DNA of 64,000 bases from Streptomyces narbonensis (lineage in GTDB: Bacteria > Actinomycetota > Actinomycetes > Streptomycetales > Streptomycetaceae): the NCBI RefSeq assembly GCF_014649015.1, contig NZ_BMSF01000001.1:682001-746000 (forward strand). Direction: 5' to 3'. A program made the position numbers and the translations under genes. The notes beneath the pieces are model-generated. The model had not been told where the DNA came from, searched no databases, and was given only the letters and a program-made list of their open reading frames with translations. Numbering within the stretch: position 1 is the first letter of the stretch; every line of letters starts with the position of its first letter. Below are positions 52,299 to 60,923 of this stretch, in pieces.

Positions 52299-52887
52299 GG
52301 TACGCGGCGAGGCCGCCCGCGAGGAAGAGCGCGAGGGTCGACACCCCCGCGCTGAACCAGGTCGCGCCCAGCCACTGACCGCCGAGCCAGCCGAGGCCCA
52401 CGCTGTAGGAGGCCCAGGTCACGCCGGCGAGCGCCGACCACGGCAGGAAGTCCTTGCTCCTCCGCTTGGCCGCGCCCGCGCCCAGGGAGACCACGGAGCG
52501 GCCCGCCGGGGCGAAGCGCGCGAGGACCACGAGCAGCCCGCCACCCCTGGCCAGCGCGGTGCCGAGACGTTCCTGCGCCAGGGAGAGGCGGCGTGAGCGG
52601 GCGATCGCCCGGTCCAGCCTGGCGCCGCCCCGGCGAGCCAGGCGGTACGCCAGGAAGTCGCCGAGCACGGAAGCGGAGGCCGCGCAGAGGAGCAGCGGGA
52701 GGACCGAGGGCACGTCGGGGGAGGCCGCGGTGGCCGTCGCCGCGGCCGTGGCGGCGGTGATCACCAGGAAGCCGCTCGGCAGCACGGGCAGGAAGACGTC
52801 GAGCAGGATCGACGCCGTCACCACCGGGTAGATCCACGGGCCGGCGGTCAGCGACCGCAGCGAGCCGAGGCTGTCGAGCAGATTCAC
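52258..52887 (-). CDS. DedA family membrane protein
   Basis: 209 residues from GTG 52887, with about five membrane helices. The family features are a re-entrant N-terminal segment (VFLPVLPSGFLV), ASVLGDFLAYRLARRGG and RFAPAGRSVVSLGAG. DedA proteins are membrane transporters or flippases, some for undecaprenyl phosphate; the role here is unknown. Confidence 0.87.
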   Translation of the reverse strand: MNLLDSLGSLRSLTAGPWIYPVVTASILLDVFLPVLPSGFLVITAATAAATATAASPDVPSVLPLLLCAASASVLGDFLAYRLARRGGARLDRAIARSRRLSLAQERLGTALARGGGLLVVLARFAPAGRSVVSLGAGAAKRRSKDFLPWSALAGVTWASYSVGLGWLGGQWLGATWFSAGVSTLALFLAGGLAAYLIRRPAAAPAPVS

Positions 52888-53019
52888 AGAGCCAGAGCCT
52901 ACGCGGGGGTGGGCGAGGCCCTGCCGGGCGGGTGCCGGAGCGGTGTGCGCGGTCCGTGCGGCGCACGGGAAGGGCCGGAAACCGTCCTCCGGCTTCCGGC
53001 CCGTCCGTCGGTGCGGGGC

Positions 53020-53502
53020 TCAGGCCGTGATCGGCGCGCCCTGCTTCTCGTGCTCCTGGCCGGTTTTCGCGTCCGCGCCGCCCCGGGCGCCGAAGAGGCT
53101 GTCGAGGGCCAGCGCGCCCGGGCCGGTGAAGACGAGCAGCGCGAGGGACCAGCAGAACAGGGCCGCGGTCTCGCCGCCGTTCTGGAGCGGGAAGAGGGCC
53201 TCGGGCTGGTGGACCTTGAAGTACGCGTACGCCATCGAGCCCGAGGCGAGGAACGCGGCGCTCCGGGTGCCGAGGCCCGCCAGGACCAGGACGCCGCCGA
53301 CGAGCTGGATCACGGCCGCGTACCAGCCCGGCCAGGTCCCGGCCGGGATGGTGCTGCCGCCCATGGCGCCGCCGAGCACGCCGAAGAGCGAGGCCGCGCC
53401 GTGGCAGGCGAAGAGCAGGCCGACCACGATGCGGAAGAGGCCGAGCGCGTAGGGCTGGGCCTGGTTCAGGCGGCCTATGAGGCTGTTCGAGCTGTTGTTC
53501 AT
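53020..53502 (-). CDS. DoxX family membrane protein
   Basis: 160 residues from ATG 53502, with AAGGAG upstream. Four helices and the DoxX pattern (GLFRIVVGLLFACHGAASLF, WPGWYAAVIQLVGGVLVLAG) are present. DoxX-like proteins occur in redox stress and thiosulfate metabolism; the role here is unknown. Possible operators lie upstream at 53580-53608. Confidence 0.88.
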   Translation of the reverse strand: MNNSSNSLIGRLNQAQPYALGLFRIVVGLLFACHGAASLFGVLGGAMGGSTIPAGTWPGWYAAVIQLVGGVLVLAGLGTRSAAFLASGSMAYAYFKVHQPEALFPLQNGGETAALFCWSLALLVFTGPGALALDSLFGARGGADAKTGQEHEKQGAPITA

Positions 53503-53579
53503 GGGGGTGACTCCTTCGGCCTGACCCTGTCCGTGGGGAGGACGGGGTGTGGGGGACGGAAACCGACGAGGCCGCAAGG

Positions 53580-53608
53580 TTAGGCACCCCTCACGAGTAC
53601 TTGCAAGT
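53580..53608. promoter_or_regulatory. Candidate operator region upstream of the doxX-like gene
   Basis: A palindrome ACTTGCAAGT (53599-53608) is about 97 bp upstream of the start, beside TTAGGCACCCC (53580-53590), which loosely resembles an iron-box half-site. The assignment is speculative. Confidence 0.3.
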
Positions 53609-53690
53609 TCAACATTCGGCCACCGGGGGGTGTGTGGCGAGGCTCACTCCCCGGGGCCGCTCCGGTGACGGTGCTTCAGGAGGTGAGGGG

Positions 53691-54341
53691 TCAGCAGCCG
53701 TTGAGCACGGACTGCAGGGCGCTCTTCTCGGCGGAGTCGACACTGAGGTTCCAGTGGTGCTTCACGTGCACCCAGGCCCTGGCGTACGTGCAGCGGTAGG
53801 CCGTGCGCGAGGGCATCCACTCCGCCGGGTCCAGGTCGCCCTTGGCCTGGTTGACGTTGTCGGTCACGGCTATGAGCTGGGGGCGGGTCAGGTCGTTCGC
53901 GAAGGCCTGGCGCTGCGCGGTGGTCCACGCGTTCGCGCCCGAGCGCCATGCCTCGGACAGGGCGACGACGTGGTCGATGTCGAGGTCGGAGGCGGCGGTC
54001 CAGGTGGCGCCGTCGTACTGCGAGTACCAGCTGCCGCTGACGGAGGCACAGCTGGAGTCGGTGACGACGTTCACGCCGTCGCGCTTGAGGACGGTCTCGC
54101 GGGTGTTGCACGCCCCGGACTGGGTGATCCAGTGCGGGAAGAGATCCCTGCTGTAGCCGGTGGAGGAACCTTCCGCCTTGACCGTGAGGGCGGCCAGATA
54201 GGTGCGGGCGGTGGCCGCGCTGACGGGGGTGGGCATGGCGGCCTGGGCGGCCGGTGCCGTGGCGAGGAGGCCGGTGGCGGCGAGGCCGGCGGAGGTGGCC
54301 AGGACAGCGAGTCGACGCGCGTAGATCATGCCGACGGGCAT
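53691..54341 (-). CDS. Secreted HNH endonuclease-like protein
   Basis: 216 residues from ATG 54341, with AAGGGAG upstream. A signal peptide ends near PAAQAAMP. The domain contains DLDIDHVVALSEAWRSGANAW, the HNH/GmrSD-type nuclease core, and a later NVNQAKGDLDPAEWMP with the second metal ligand. Four Cys suggest disulfides. It probably cuts extracellular nucleic acids. Confidence 0.88.
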   Translation of the reverse strand: MPVGMIYARRLAVLATSAGLAATGLLATAPAAQAAMPTPVSAATARTYLAALTVKAEGSSTGYSRDLFPHWITQSGACNTRETVLKRDGVNVVTDSSCASVSGSWYSQYDGATWTAASDLDIDHVVALSEAWRSGANAWTTAQRQAFANDLTRPQLIAVTDNVNQAKGDLDPAEWMPSRTAYRCTYARAWVHVKHHWNLSVDSAEKSALQSVLNGC

Positions 54342-54559
54342 GTGAACTCCCTTGAGGTGGGGGATCTTGGCCGGCACCGCCCCCGTGGGGGCGCCGGGCG
54401 CCGGCCCGGTCATCGTGGCGGCGCGAGGTTTCCTTGCGGGGTGCGCCAGGTAACAGGGTGGCGACATGGGCACGTCACATCAAGGGGTGTGGCGTGCCTG
54501 ATGGAGCAACAGATTCCGCGAGGTGCCGCCGCGTTGCGGCCGGGCTCTACTGTGGCTGT

Positions 54560-55336
54560 GTGCTTCTGGACGTGAACGTCACCTTTGGGGCGGTACTCGC
54601 CGTCCTGCTCGCCCTCGCCGCGAGTGTCGTCGCCCTCGCGCACCTCGGCCGGGCCCGCGACACCCTGTTCGCCGGAGCGCGCGCCGCCGTCCAGCTGGTC
54701 GCCGTCTCGCTCGTGATCGGGTGGGTCGTCCGCTCCGTACCGCTGCTGCTGGGCTTCCTGCTCCTGATGTACGCCGTGGCGGTACGGACGGCGGGGCGGC
54801 GGGTCGTGCCCGCGCCGGGCCGCGGCTGGTGGTGGGCGGGCGTGCCGATCGCCGCCGCCGTCGCGCCGGTGGTCCTCGCGCTCGTCGTCACCGGGCTCGT
54901 GCCGGTGAAGGGGATCACGCTCGTGCCCGTGACCGGCATCCTCGTCGGCGGTGCGCTCACCGCCACCGTCCTCGCGGGGCGGCGCGCGCTCGACGAGCTG
55001 AGGACGCGGCGGGGCGAGGTGGAGGCGGGGCTGGCGATCGGGCTCGTCGAGCGCGAGGCGCGGCTCGAGGTGGCGCGGAAGGCGGCGGCGGACGCCCTGC
55101 TCCCCGGCATGGACCAGACGCGCACGGTGGGTCTCGTCACGCTGCCGGGGGCCTTCGTGGGCATGCTGCTCGGCGGCGCTTCACCGCTGCACGCGGGCGC
55201 CGTCCAGCTCTTCGTGCTCATCGCGCTGCTGGCGGTACAGGCGGTGGCCGCCGCGACCACCCTGGAGCTGGTCGCGCGCGGCCGGATCAGCCGGGAGGCG
55301 GGGGAGGGGGAACCTACGCCAGGGCGCTCAGGGTGA
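54560..55336 (+). CDS. UPF0014 (FetB-like) ABC transporter permease
   Basis: 258 residues from GTG 54560; TACTGT lies 6 nt before it, so it is probably leaderless. About seven helices and the UPF0014 signatures (GMDQTRTVGLVTLPGAFVGM) are present. E. coli FetB works with the ATPase FetA in iron export. No ATPase gene is next to it. It overlaps the convergent HAD remnant by 23 bp. Confidence 0.83.
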   Translation: MLLDVNVTFGAVLAVLLALAASVVALAHLGRARDTLFAGARAAVQLVAVSLVIGWVVRSVPLLLGFLLLMYAVAVRTAGRRVVPAPGRGWWWAGVPIAAAVAPVVLALVVTGLVPVKGITLVPVTGILVGGALTATVLAGRRALDELRTRRGEVEAGLAIGLVEREARLEVARKAAADALLPGMDQTRTVGLVTLPGAFVGMLLGGASPLHAGAVQLFVLIALLAVQAVAAATTLELVARGRISREAGEGEPTPGRSG

Positions 55337-55940
55337 TCGTGCCGTCCGGCGCCGCCTCGACCCGCAGACCGGTGAGGTCCTCGACGTGGAGGTCGGGCGC
55401 GAAGGCCGCCGCGCGCGGGCCGACGCCCACGATCCGCATGCCGGCCGCGCGGCCCGCCTGGATGCCGGCCTCGGAGTCCTCGAAGACGACGCAGTCCGCC
55501 GGAGCGAAGCCCAGCTCCGCCGCGCCCTTGAGGAAGCCCTCCGGGTCCGGCTTGCTCGCGCCGACGCACTCCGCGGTGACCCGGACCGAGGGCATCGGGA
55601 GGCCGGCCGCACCCATCCGCGCCTGGGCGAGGGCCTCGTCGGCCGAGGTCACCAGGGCGAACGGCAGAGCGGCGATCGCGGCCATGAAGGCGGGGGCGCC
55701 GGGGACGGGCACGACGCCGTCGAGGTCGGCGGTCTCCTCGGCGAGCATCAGCCGGTTGTCGGCGTGGTTCTCCGCCATCGGGCGGTCCGGGAGGAGGACG
55801 GCCATCGTCGCGTACCCCTGGCGGCCGTGGACCACCTTGAGGACGGCGTCCGCGTCGAGGTCCTGCCGCCGGGTCTCCAGGGAGGGGTGCGGAGAACGAA
55901 GCGGTCCCGCCCGCCGGTCAGGGAGTACGGGCGGGGCCAC
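55314..55940 (-). pseudogene. Truncated HAD family phosphatase
   Basis: The frame opens at GTG 55940. From about residue 28 on it is a good HAD phosphatase (TSADEALAQARMGAAGLPMP, GASKPDPEGFLKGAAELG, VVFEDSEAGIQAGRAAGM). The N-terminal 35 residues should hold the catalytic DxDGT motif, but the translation there (MAPPVLPDRRAGPLRS) is unrelated. Matching words survive out of frame (TGGAGAC...GGCGGCAGGAC), pointing to indel decay or a deletion junction, and an AT-rich stretch (55940-55970) lies just upstream. It is probably inactive. Confidence 0.65.
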
Positions 55941-56012
55941 TTTGTTTTTCTACGATACAAAACCGGGGGCCGTCTTGGCCAGCCGGTCCCGCCCGCAGCG
56001 GATCCCGTGCCG

Positions 56013-57149
56013 TCAGAGCCAGGTGCTCCGCTCCAGTGCCTCGCGCGTGGCGGGGCCGTACACGCCCTTCGGGTCCTCCTCGATGAACATCCAGGACTGG
56101 TAGTTCTTCACCGCACGCCAGACCCCCTGTCCGTACTCCCCGTCGATGGGCCCGTCATAGGCCCCCGCGAGCTCCAGGCGCTGCTGGAGCTCCTCCACCT
56201 CGGGGCCGCTGGAGCCGTAGCTCAGTGTCTCGACGGACTCCTCGGTCTCCTCCGGCGGCGCCGGCTCCTCGGGTGCCTGTGAGGTGGGCGGGGCCGTCGT
56301 CGTCGGCGCGGTCGTCGGCGCCGTGGTCGTCGGGGCGGCCGTGGTGGTGGCGGCCGGAGGGGCCGCCGCGCCGGTCGTGGCGCTGGGGGACGGGGCGGTC
56401 CGGGAGGCGGAGGGGGTGGACGTGGCGGACGGGGAGGCGGACGTGGCCGTCGGGCGTACGGACGGGGGCGACGAGCTCGGCTCCGGGGTCTCGGAGGAGG
56501 GGGAGGGGGACGGGGCCTCCGACACGGCGACGTTCAGGGAAGCGCTGGTGGTGATCTCCAGGCCGGTCGCCCGGTCGTCGCTCTCGTCCCCGCCGCCGAG
56601 GACGGCCGCCGCGAGGGCGGCGGTGCCGGCGACGGCGACGGCGGCCACCGCCGCGACGACCATCCCGCGCCTGCGCCCCCGCGCCGGCGCGTGTCCGTCC
56701 GCCGGGCCCGCGCCGCGGTCGCCGCGGCCGATGCCGTGCAGCAGCAGGGGCATCGTCTCGGAGGGGTCGGTGTGCGGGTCGGCGTACGGGTCGGCGTACG
56801 GGTCGGGCTGCGCCGCCGGGTACGGGGCCGGCGGGCCGTCCGGGCGGATCGCCGCCAGTCGGGCCGTCGGCGGATCCTCCGTCGCGTAGTACCCCGAGGC
56901 ACTCCCGGGTCCCGCGGCGCTCGCGTGCCCCGACGGTCCTGCGTGCCCCGAGGGTCCCGCAAGCCCCGACGGTCCCGCAGGTCCCGTGAGCCCCCCAGCC
57001 CCCGAGCCCCCCTCGGGCCCCTCCGCGTCCAGCGTCACGTACGGCCTGATCCGCAGCGGATCGAAGTCCTCGGCCGCCGCTATCTCCGCCTGGGCGCAGG
57101 CGCAGCCAGGTCTTTGTACACCGCATTCAGGACAGACATGTCCGGTCAT
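56013..57149 (-). CDS. Membrane protein with zinc ribbon and C-terminal peptidoglycan-binding domain
   Basis: 378 residues from ATG 57149, with GGGGAGGGG upstream. The N-terminus is a Cys-rich CPECGVQRPGCAC, a possible zinc ribbon, followed by Gly/Pro-rich and Asp/Pro-rich (DPYADPYADP) repeats. A single helix (about 162-185), a long Ser/Thr/Pro-rich stretch and a peptidoglycan-binding-1-like domain (YGSSGPEVEELQQRLELAG) follow. It may connect the cytoplasm to the wall; the function is unknown. Confidence 0.82.
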   Translation of the reverse strand: MTGHVCPECGVQRPGCACAQAEIAAAEDFDPLRIRPYVTLDAEGPEGGSGAGGLTGPAGPSGLAGPSGHAGPSGHASAAGPGSASGYYATEDPPTARLAAIRPDGPPAPYPAAQPDPYADPYADPHTDPSETMPLLLHGIGRGDRGAGPADGHAPARGRRRGMVVAAVAAVAVAGTAALAAAVLGGGDESDDRATGLEITTSASLNVAVSEAPSPSPSSETPEPSSSPPSVRPTATSASPSATSTPSASRTAPSPSATTGAAAPPAATTTAAPTTTAPTTAPTTTAPPTSQAPEEPAPPEETEESVETLSYGSSGPEVEELQQRLELAGAYDGPIDGEYGQGVWRAVKNYQSWMFIEEDPKGVYGPATREALERSTWL

Positions 57150-57464
57150 GATGGGTCCCCTCCCCGAGACAACTGCGAGCGATTATGCAGCCCGCCCCTG
57201 TTCGAGGGGTGACGGCGGTATCTCCCGGTAGGCCATAACCGGACATTCAGATCAGGGGAACGCGTCGCCCCGGGACGGCCCGAGGAGACGGACGCTGCCG
57301 TGAGGCGAGGACGCGGTGGCCGATGCGGCCGGTCGGGTGCAGTTCGGCACCTGCCTCCGGCGCCCTCCGCCGGGAGCGGCGTGTCGCCGGATTACATGGG
57401 CCTGCGCCTCTGCGCGAGGCGTACCGGCGTCCTCACGGCCGGATCCGACGATCGAAAGAGCGCA
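57150..57464. other. Intergenic region between divergent envelope genes (315 bp)
   Basis: No gene is supported. CATAAT on the minus strand (57182-57187) is a good -10 for the upstream-reading gene. I looked for a ydaO-type riboswitch, which precedes some streptomycete wall hydrolases, and did not find its core. Confidence 0.5.
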
Positions 57465-58739
57465 ATGGCAGAGCGCGAACCCCGCAGACGCACCGGCCGC
57501 AGCCCGCTATTTCGCGGGCTCGCCGCTGCCGTTCTCGCGGCCGGCATGCTGGTGGCCTCGACGGGACCCGGCTACGGGACCGACGGGGCGCCTCCGGCGC
57601 CCGGCGCACAGTTCACTCCGCTGACGGCGGCGGTGATGACCGAACCGGCGCCGTTCGTCGCCACGGACGGCAAGACGCACCTTTCGTACGAACTCCTCAC
57701 CACGAGCGCACTGTCCGAGAGCACGCCGGTGCGGCTCGACCGCGTCGACGTCCGGGACGCCCGCACGCACCGGGTCGTGGGCTCGCTGAGCGGGCAGGCG
57801 CTGGCCGACGCCGCCAATCCGGTGGGCGACCCCCTGCCGGGTGCGGACGCGTACACCCCGGCGCCCCCGGGACCGACGCCGACCGTCATCCAGGGCTCCC
57901 AGCAGTGGGTCATCTGGATCGACCTGGTCCTCGACCGCGGCCAGCGGGTGCCCAAGGCACTCGAACACCATCTCTCGGGCGCCGTCCTGACCCCCGCCGG
58001 CCCCTCCGCGTTCGAGGAGACGGTGCAGATCACCCCGACCTCCCGCGCCGAGCCGCTGAACCTGGGCGCGCCGGTCCGCCCCGGCACCTGGTACTCCAGT
58101 GAGTCGTGCTGCGGCAACACCCACCACCGGCGCGGACTCGGCCCGATCAACGGCCGCTTCTACGTGCCGCAGCGCTTCGCGATCGACTGGTACCGGGTCG
58201 GCGAGCAGGGGCAGACCTGGGAAGGCGACCCCGCCCGGCTCGACAGCTACCTGAGCTACCGTCAGCCGGTCGTGGCCGCGGCCGGCGGCAGGGTGGTGGA
58301 GGTCCAGGACGGAGTCCCGGAGAACACGCCGCCCATCACCCCGCCCGTCCCGCCGATCCAGGACACCGTCGGCAACCACGTCACCGTGAAGGTCGCGCCG
58401 GGCCGCTACGTGCTCTACGCCCACATGAAGCCCGGCTCCCTCAAGGTCCGGAAGGGTGACCACGTCGAACCCGGCCAGCTCCTCGGGCTGATCGGCAACA
58501 GCGGCAACTCGACCACGCCGCACCTGCACTTCCAGGTGATGACCACGGCCGAGTTCTTCCCGACCGACAGCCCGCCCTTCACCTTCCGGAAGTTCCGCGT
58601 CGTCGGACAGGTCCTCCCTCGGATCTGGGACGACAACCTGGGGACGCAGCCGACGGGCGTCCTGCCCCTCACTCCCTCGCCGAACCAGGGCCTTCACCAT
58701 GCCCGGTATCCGCTCGACCGCGAGGTGCTGGTGTTCTGA
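57465..58739 (+). CDS. Secreted M23 family metallopeptidase
   Basis: 424 residues from ATG 57465, with GAAAGAG upstream. A basic start and a signal helix (FRGLAAAVLAAGMLVASTGP) lead to an extracellular part. The C-terminal M23 domain has VLYAHMKPGS and TPHLHFQV with zinc-ligand His residues, and HRRGLGPING nearby. M23 enzymes usually cut peptidoglycan or act as LytM regulators. The mature domain before it is unidentified. Confidence 0.86.
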   Translation: MAEREPRRRTGRSPLFRGLAAAVLAAGMLVASTGPGYGTDGAPPAPGAQFTPLTAAVMTEPAPFVATDGKTHLSYELLTTSALSESTPVRLDRVDVRDARTHRVVGSLSGQALADAANPVGDPLPGADAYTPAPPGPTPTVIQGSQQWVIWIDLVLDRGQRVPKALEHHLSGAVLTPAGPSAFEETVQITPTSRAEPLNLGAPVRPGTWYSSESCCGNTHHRRGLGPINGRFYVPQRFAIDWYRVGEQGQTWEGDPARLDSYLSYRQPVVAAAGGRVVEVQDGVPENTPPITPPVPPIQDTVGNHVTVKVAPGRYVLYAHMKPGSLKVRKGDHVEPGQLLGLIGNSGNSTTPHLHFQVMTTAEFFPTDSPPFTFRKFRVVGQVLPRIWDDNLGTQPTGVLPLTPSPNQGLHHARYPLDREVLVF

Positions 58740-58878
58740 CCGGATTCTCCGGTCGGACGGACGGCAAGGGCGTCCAGCCGCCTCTCAACTGGGCGCCCGC
58801 ACGCCCTCTATGACTGCCGCTCAGCGCCCCTCAGTAGGCTGTCCCCCTCCAAGATCGCATCACAGGGGGATGGGCAGG

Positions 58879-59709
58879 ATGAACACCGAGGATCCACGTC
58901 ACGCGAACGGCCCGTACAGCGGCTACGAGGGCAACAGCGGGTACGAGGGCAACGGCCCGTACGGCGCGAACAACGGCCACGGCGGTTACGTGGCGAACGG
59001 CGCGTACGGTACCCAGATACCGGCCGCTCCGGCACGCGCGACCCAGCACCGAGGGGCCTGGATCGGCGCGGGAGCCACGCTGGTGGCGGCGGTCATCGGT
59101 GTCGTCGGCACGTACATGGTGAGCAGCAACAACGGCAACGCGAACCCCGCACCGCCCGCCGCGCAGGGCCCGGCGACCGGCACCACCACTCCCGGAGAAG
59201 AGGCCCAGGGCGGTGACCAGGCTGCCTCGGACTCGTCGGAGAGCCCGGAGTCCACGGAGAGCCCGGAGGGCACGCAGTCCGCGGAGGCCTCGGAGGCCCC
59301 GGCGCCCACGACTCCGCCCGGGAAGCCGGCCGGCACCGTCGAATGGCAGGGTCCGCTGGCGATCACGTACACGGACGACAAGGACCTGGACTCGGTGCCC
59401 CCCGTGGAGTCCGAGATCCGCGAGGAGAACGACTTCTCCGTGTACACGTTCGGCACGACAAAAATGCTGCAGCCCGACAACGGGGTCAAGGCGCTGGTGT
59501 GGAAGGACTCGGCCAAGGCGCCCACGTACGCGGACTGCGCCGGTGTCGTCGACACCCTGGGAACCTCTGAGGAGATCAAGATGAAGACGGGCCTGGTCGT
59601 CTGCGCGAGCACGAACGACGGCCGCCTCGCCCGGCTGACCGTCAAGGAGATGACCGGCCAGGTCTCCGACGTGACCGGTATCTTCGACGTCGTCGTCTGG
59701 AGCCGCTGA
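58879..59709 (+). CDS. Hypothetical membrane-anchored protein
   Basis: 276 residues from ATG 58879, with GGGGG upstream at good spacing. A Gly/Tyr/Asn-rich repeat (GYEGNSGYEGNGPYG) leads to one helix (about 55-76), a Ser/Glu/Pro-rich linker and a compact extracellular domain of about 120 residues with two Cys (YADCAGVVDTL, TGLVVCASTNDGR). The family is not recognised. Confidence 0.75.
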   Translation: MNTEDPRHANGPYSGYEGNSGYEGNGPYGANNGHGGYVANGAYGTQIPAAPARATQHRGAWIGAGATLVAAVIGVVGTYMVSSNNGNANPAPPAAQGPATGTTTPGEEAQGGDQAASDSSESPESTESPEGTQSAEASEAPAPTTPPGKPAGTVEWQGPLAITYTDDKDLDSVPPVESEIREENDFSVYTFGTTKMLQPDNGVKALVWKDSAKAPTYADCAGVVDTLGTSEEIKMKTGLVVCASTNDGRLARLTVKEMTGQVSDVTGIFDVVVWSR

Positions 59710-59718
59710 GTCGGCTCT

Positions 59719-59808
59719 CGGACACCTGCGTCCGCCGGAGACCCCTGCGCCTGTCGGAGCCCCCTGCGTCTGTCGGAGACCCTGCGTCTTCCGGAGACCC
59801 CTCCGTCA
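59719..59808. repeat. Degenerate tandem repeat of 18-19 bp anchored on a stop codon
   Basis: Five imperfect CGGAGACCCCTGCGTC-type units; the last runs into CCGTCAGAAC, which contains the TCA stop (59806-59808) of the minus-strand acetyltransferase. It fills the gap between convergent genes. Confidence 0.65.
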
Positions 59809-60285
59809 GAACAGCTCCTTGCCGTACCAGATGTCCATGTACGGGCCCGTGCAGTACGCCGGGATCTCGACGTACCCGTGCCGTGCGTACAGGGCGCGTG
59901 CCTCGACCAGGTCCAGGCGGGTGTTGAGGACCATCCGGCGGGCGCCGAGGCCGCGCGCCGCGTCCTCCAGCTCGCCGAGCAGGGCACCGGCGCCGCCCAG
60001 GCCGCGGAAGGCGTGGCGCAGGAAGACCCGGGTCAGCTCGGCGCGTTCGCCGTCGAGCATCAGGACCCCGCCGCAGCCGGCCGCCTTGCCCTCGTACCGC
60101 GCGACGAGGAACTGCCCGGTCGGCGGGGTGAGCAGCTCGACCCCGTCGTTCGTGAGGCCCTCGTCGAGCTCCGCGGCGGTCGCGGGCCGCTTCCAGTAGC
60201 GGCTGGCGACGTCGTCGTAGTAGTCGCGGCGCAGGGCGGCGGCGTCCGGGGTGTCGACGGCCTCGGGGGAGAAGTTCCAGGTCAT
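59806..60285 (-). CDS. GNAT family N-acetyltransferase
   Basis: 159 residues from ATG 60285; CACAAT lies 7 nt before it and there is no Shine-Dalgarno, so it is probably leaderless. The acetyl-CoA-binding motif A is RVFLRHAFRGLGGAGALLGE, followed by NTRLDLVEARALYARHGYVE. The substrate is unknown. Confidence 0.87.
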   Translation of the reverse strand: MTWNFSPEAVDTPDAAALRRDYYDDVASRYWKRPATAAELDEGLTNDGVELLTPPTGQFLVARYEGKAAGCGGVLMLDGERAELTRVFLRHAFRGLGGAGALLGELEDAARGLGARRMVLNTRLDLVEARALYARHGYVEIPAYCTGPYMDIWYGKELF

Positions 60286-60323
60286 GCGCGCCATTGTGCG
60301 GCGCGCACGACCAGGGACGCAGC

Positions 60324-60665
60324 TCAGTTCTTCGGGGACGCCTGCTGGACGACCTCGAACGACCAGAGGGTGGACCCGGTGGCGGCCGGCTTCGGCCGCT
60401 CGCCGCCCTCGCCGCCCGCACCGCTGCCGCCGCCCCCGTGCGCGGCCTTCATCGAGCCGTTCATCCAGTTCTGGAAGTCCTCCTCGCTGCGCCAGCGGGT
60501 GTAGACGAGGTACTGGTCGGTGCCCTCCAGCGGGCGCAGCAGCTCGAACCACTCGAAGCCGTCGGAGCCCTCCACGGCCCCGGCGCGGGAGGCGAAGCGC
60601 TGCTCCAGGACCTCGCGCTGCTCGGCCGGAACGGTCAGGACGTTGATCTTCACCACGCTGGGCAC
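60324..60665 (-). CDS. Antibiotic biosynthesis monooxygenase domain protein
   Basis: 113 residues from GTG 60665, with GAGAGG upstream. The ABM fold is seen in VVKINVLTVPAEQREVLEQR and FEWFELLRPLEGTDQYLVYT, with the conserved Trp in RWRSEEDFQNW. Members are heme-degrading or polyketide-oxidising enzymes. A Gly-rich insertion (GGGGSGAGGEGG) is present. Confidence 0.87.
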   Translation of the reverse strand: MPSVVKINVLTVPAEQREVLEQRFASRAGAVEGSDGFEWFELLRPLEGTDQYLVYTRWRSEEDFQNWMNGSMKAAHGGGGSGAGGEGGERPKPAATGSTLWSFEVVQQASPKN

Positions 60666-60923
60666 TGGACACCTCTCACGACGTACGGATGTGCCTGCAG
60701 TCTCCTACATCGGCACGTCGGGACGGCGTGAGGTCCGCTTCCCGGCGCGGACGCGGTACGGGAGCCGGCGGCGCGGTGGCTGCCACGCGGAGCGCCGCCG
60801 ACGGCCCAGGGGGTGCTTCGACTTCGATCCGGAACACTCCGGCAGACACGGAAAACCGCTACCCGGGCGCCTGTGCGACTGGCTACGCTCACCCCCTCTG
60901 ACCAGCACAGATGTGGGGAACGC

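Noticed and set aside
57150..57464. ydaO (cyclic di-AMP) riboswitch before the M23 gene
   Set aside because: The conserved core and pseudoknot segments could not be found in this gap.
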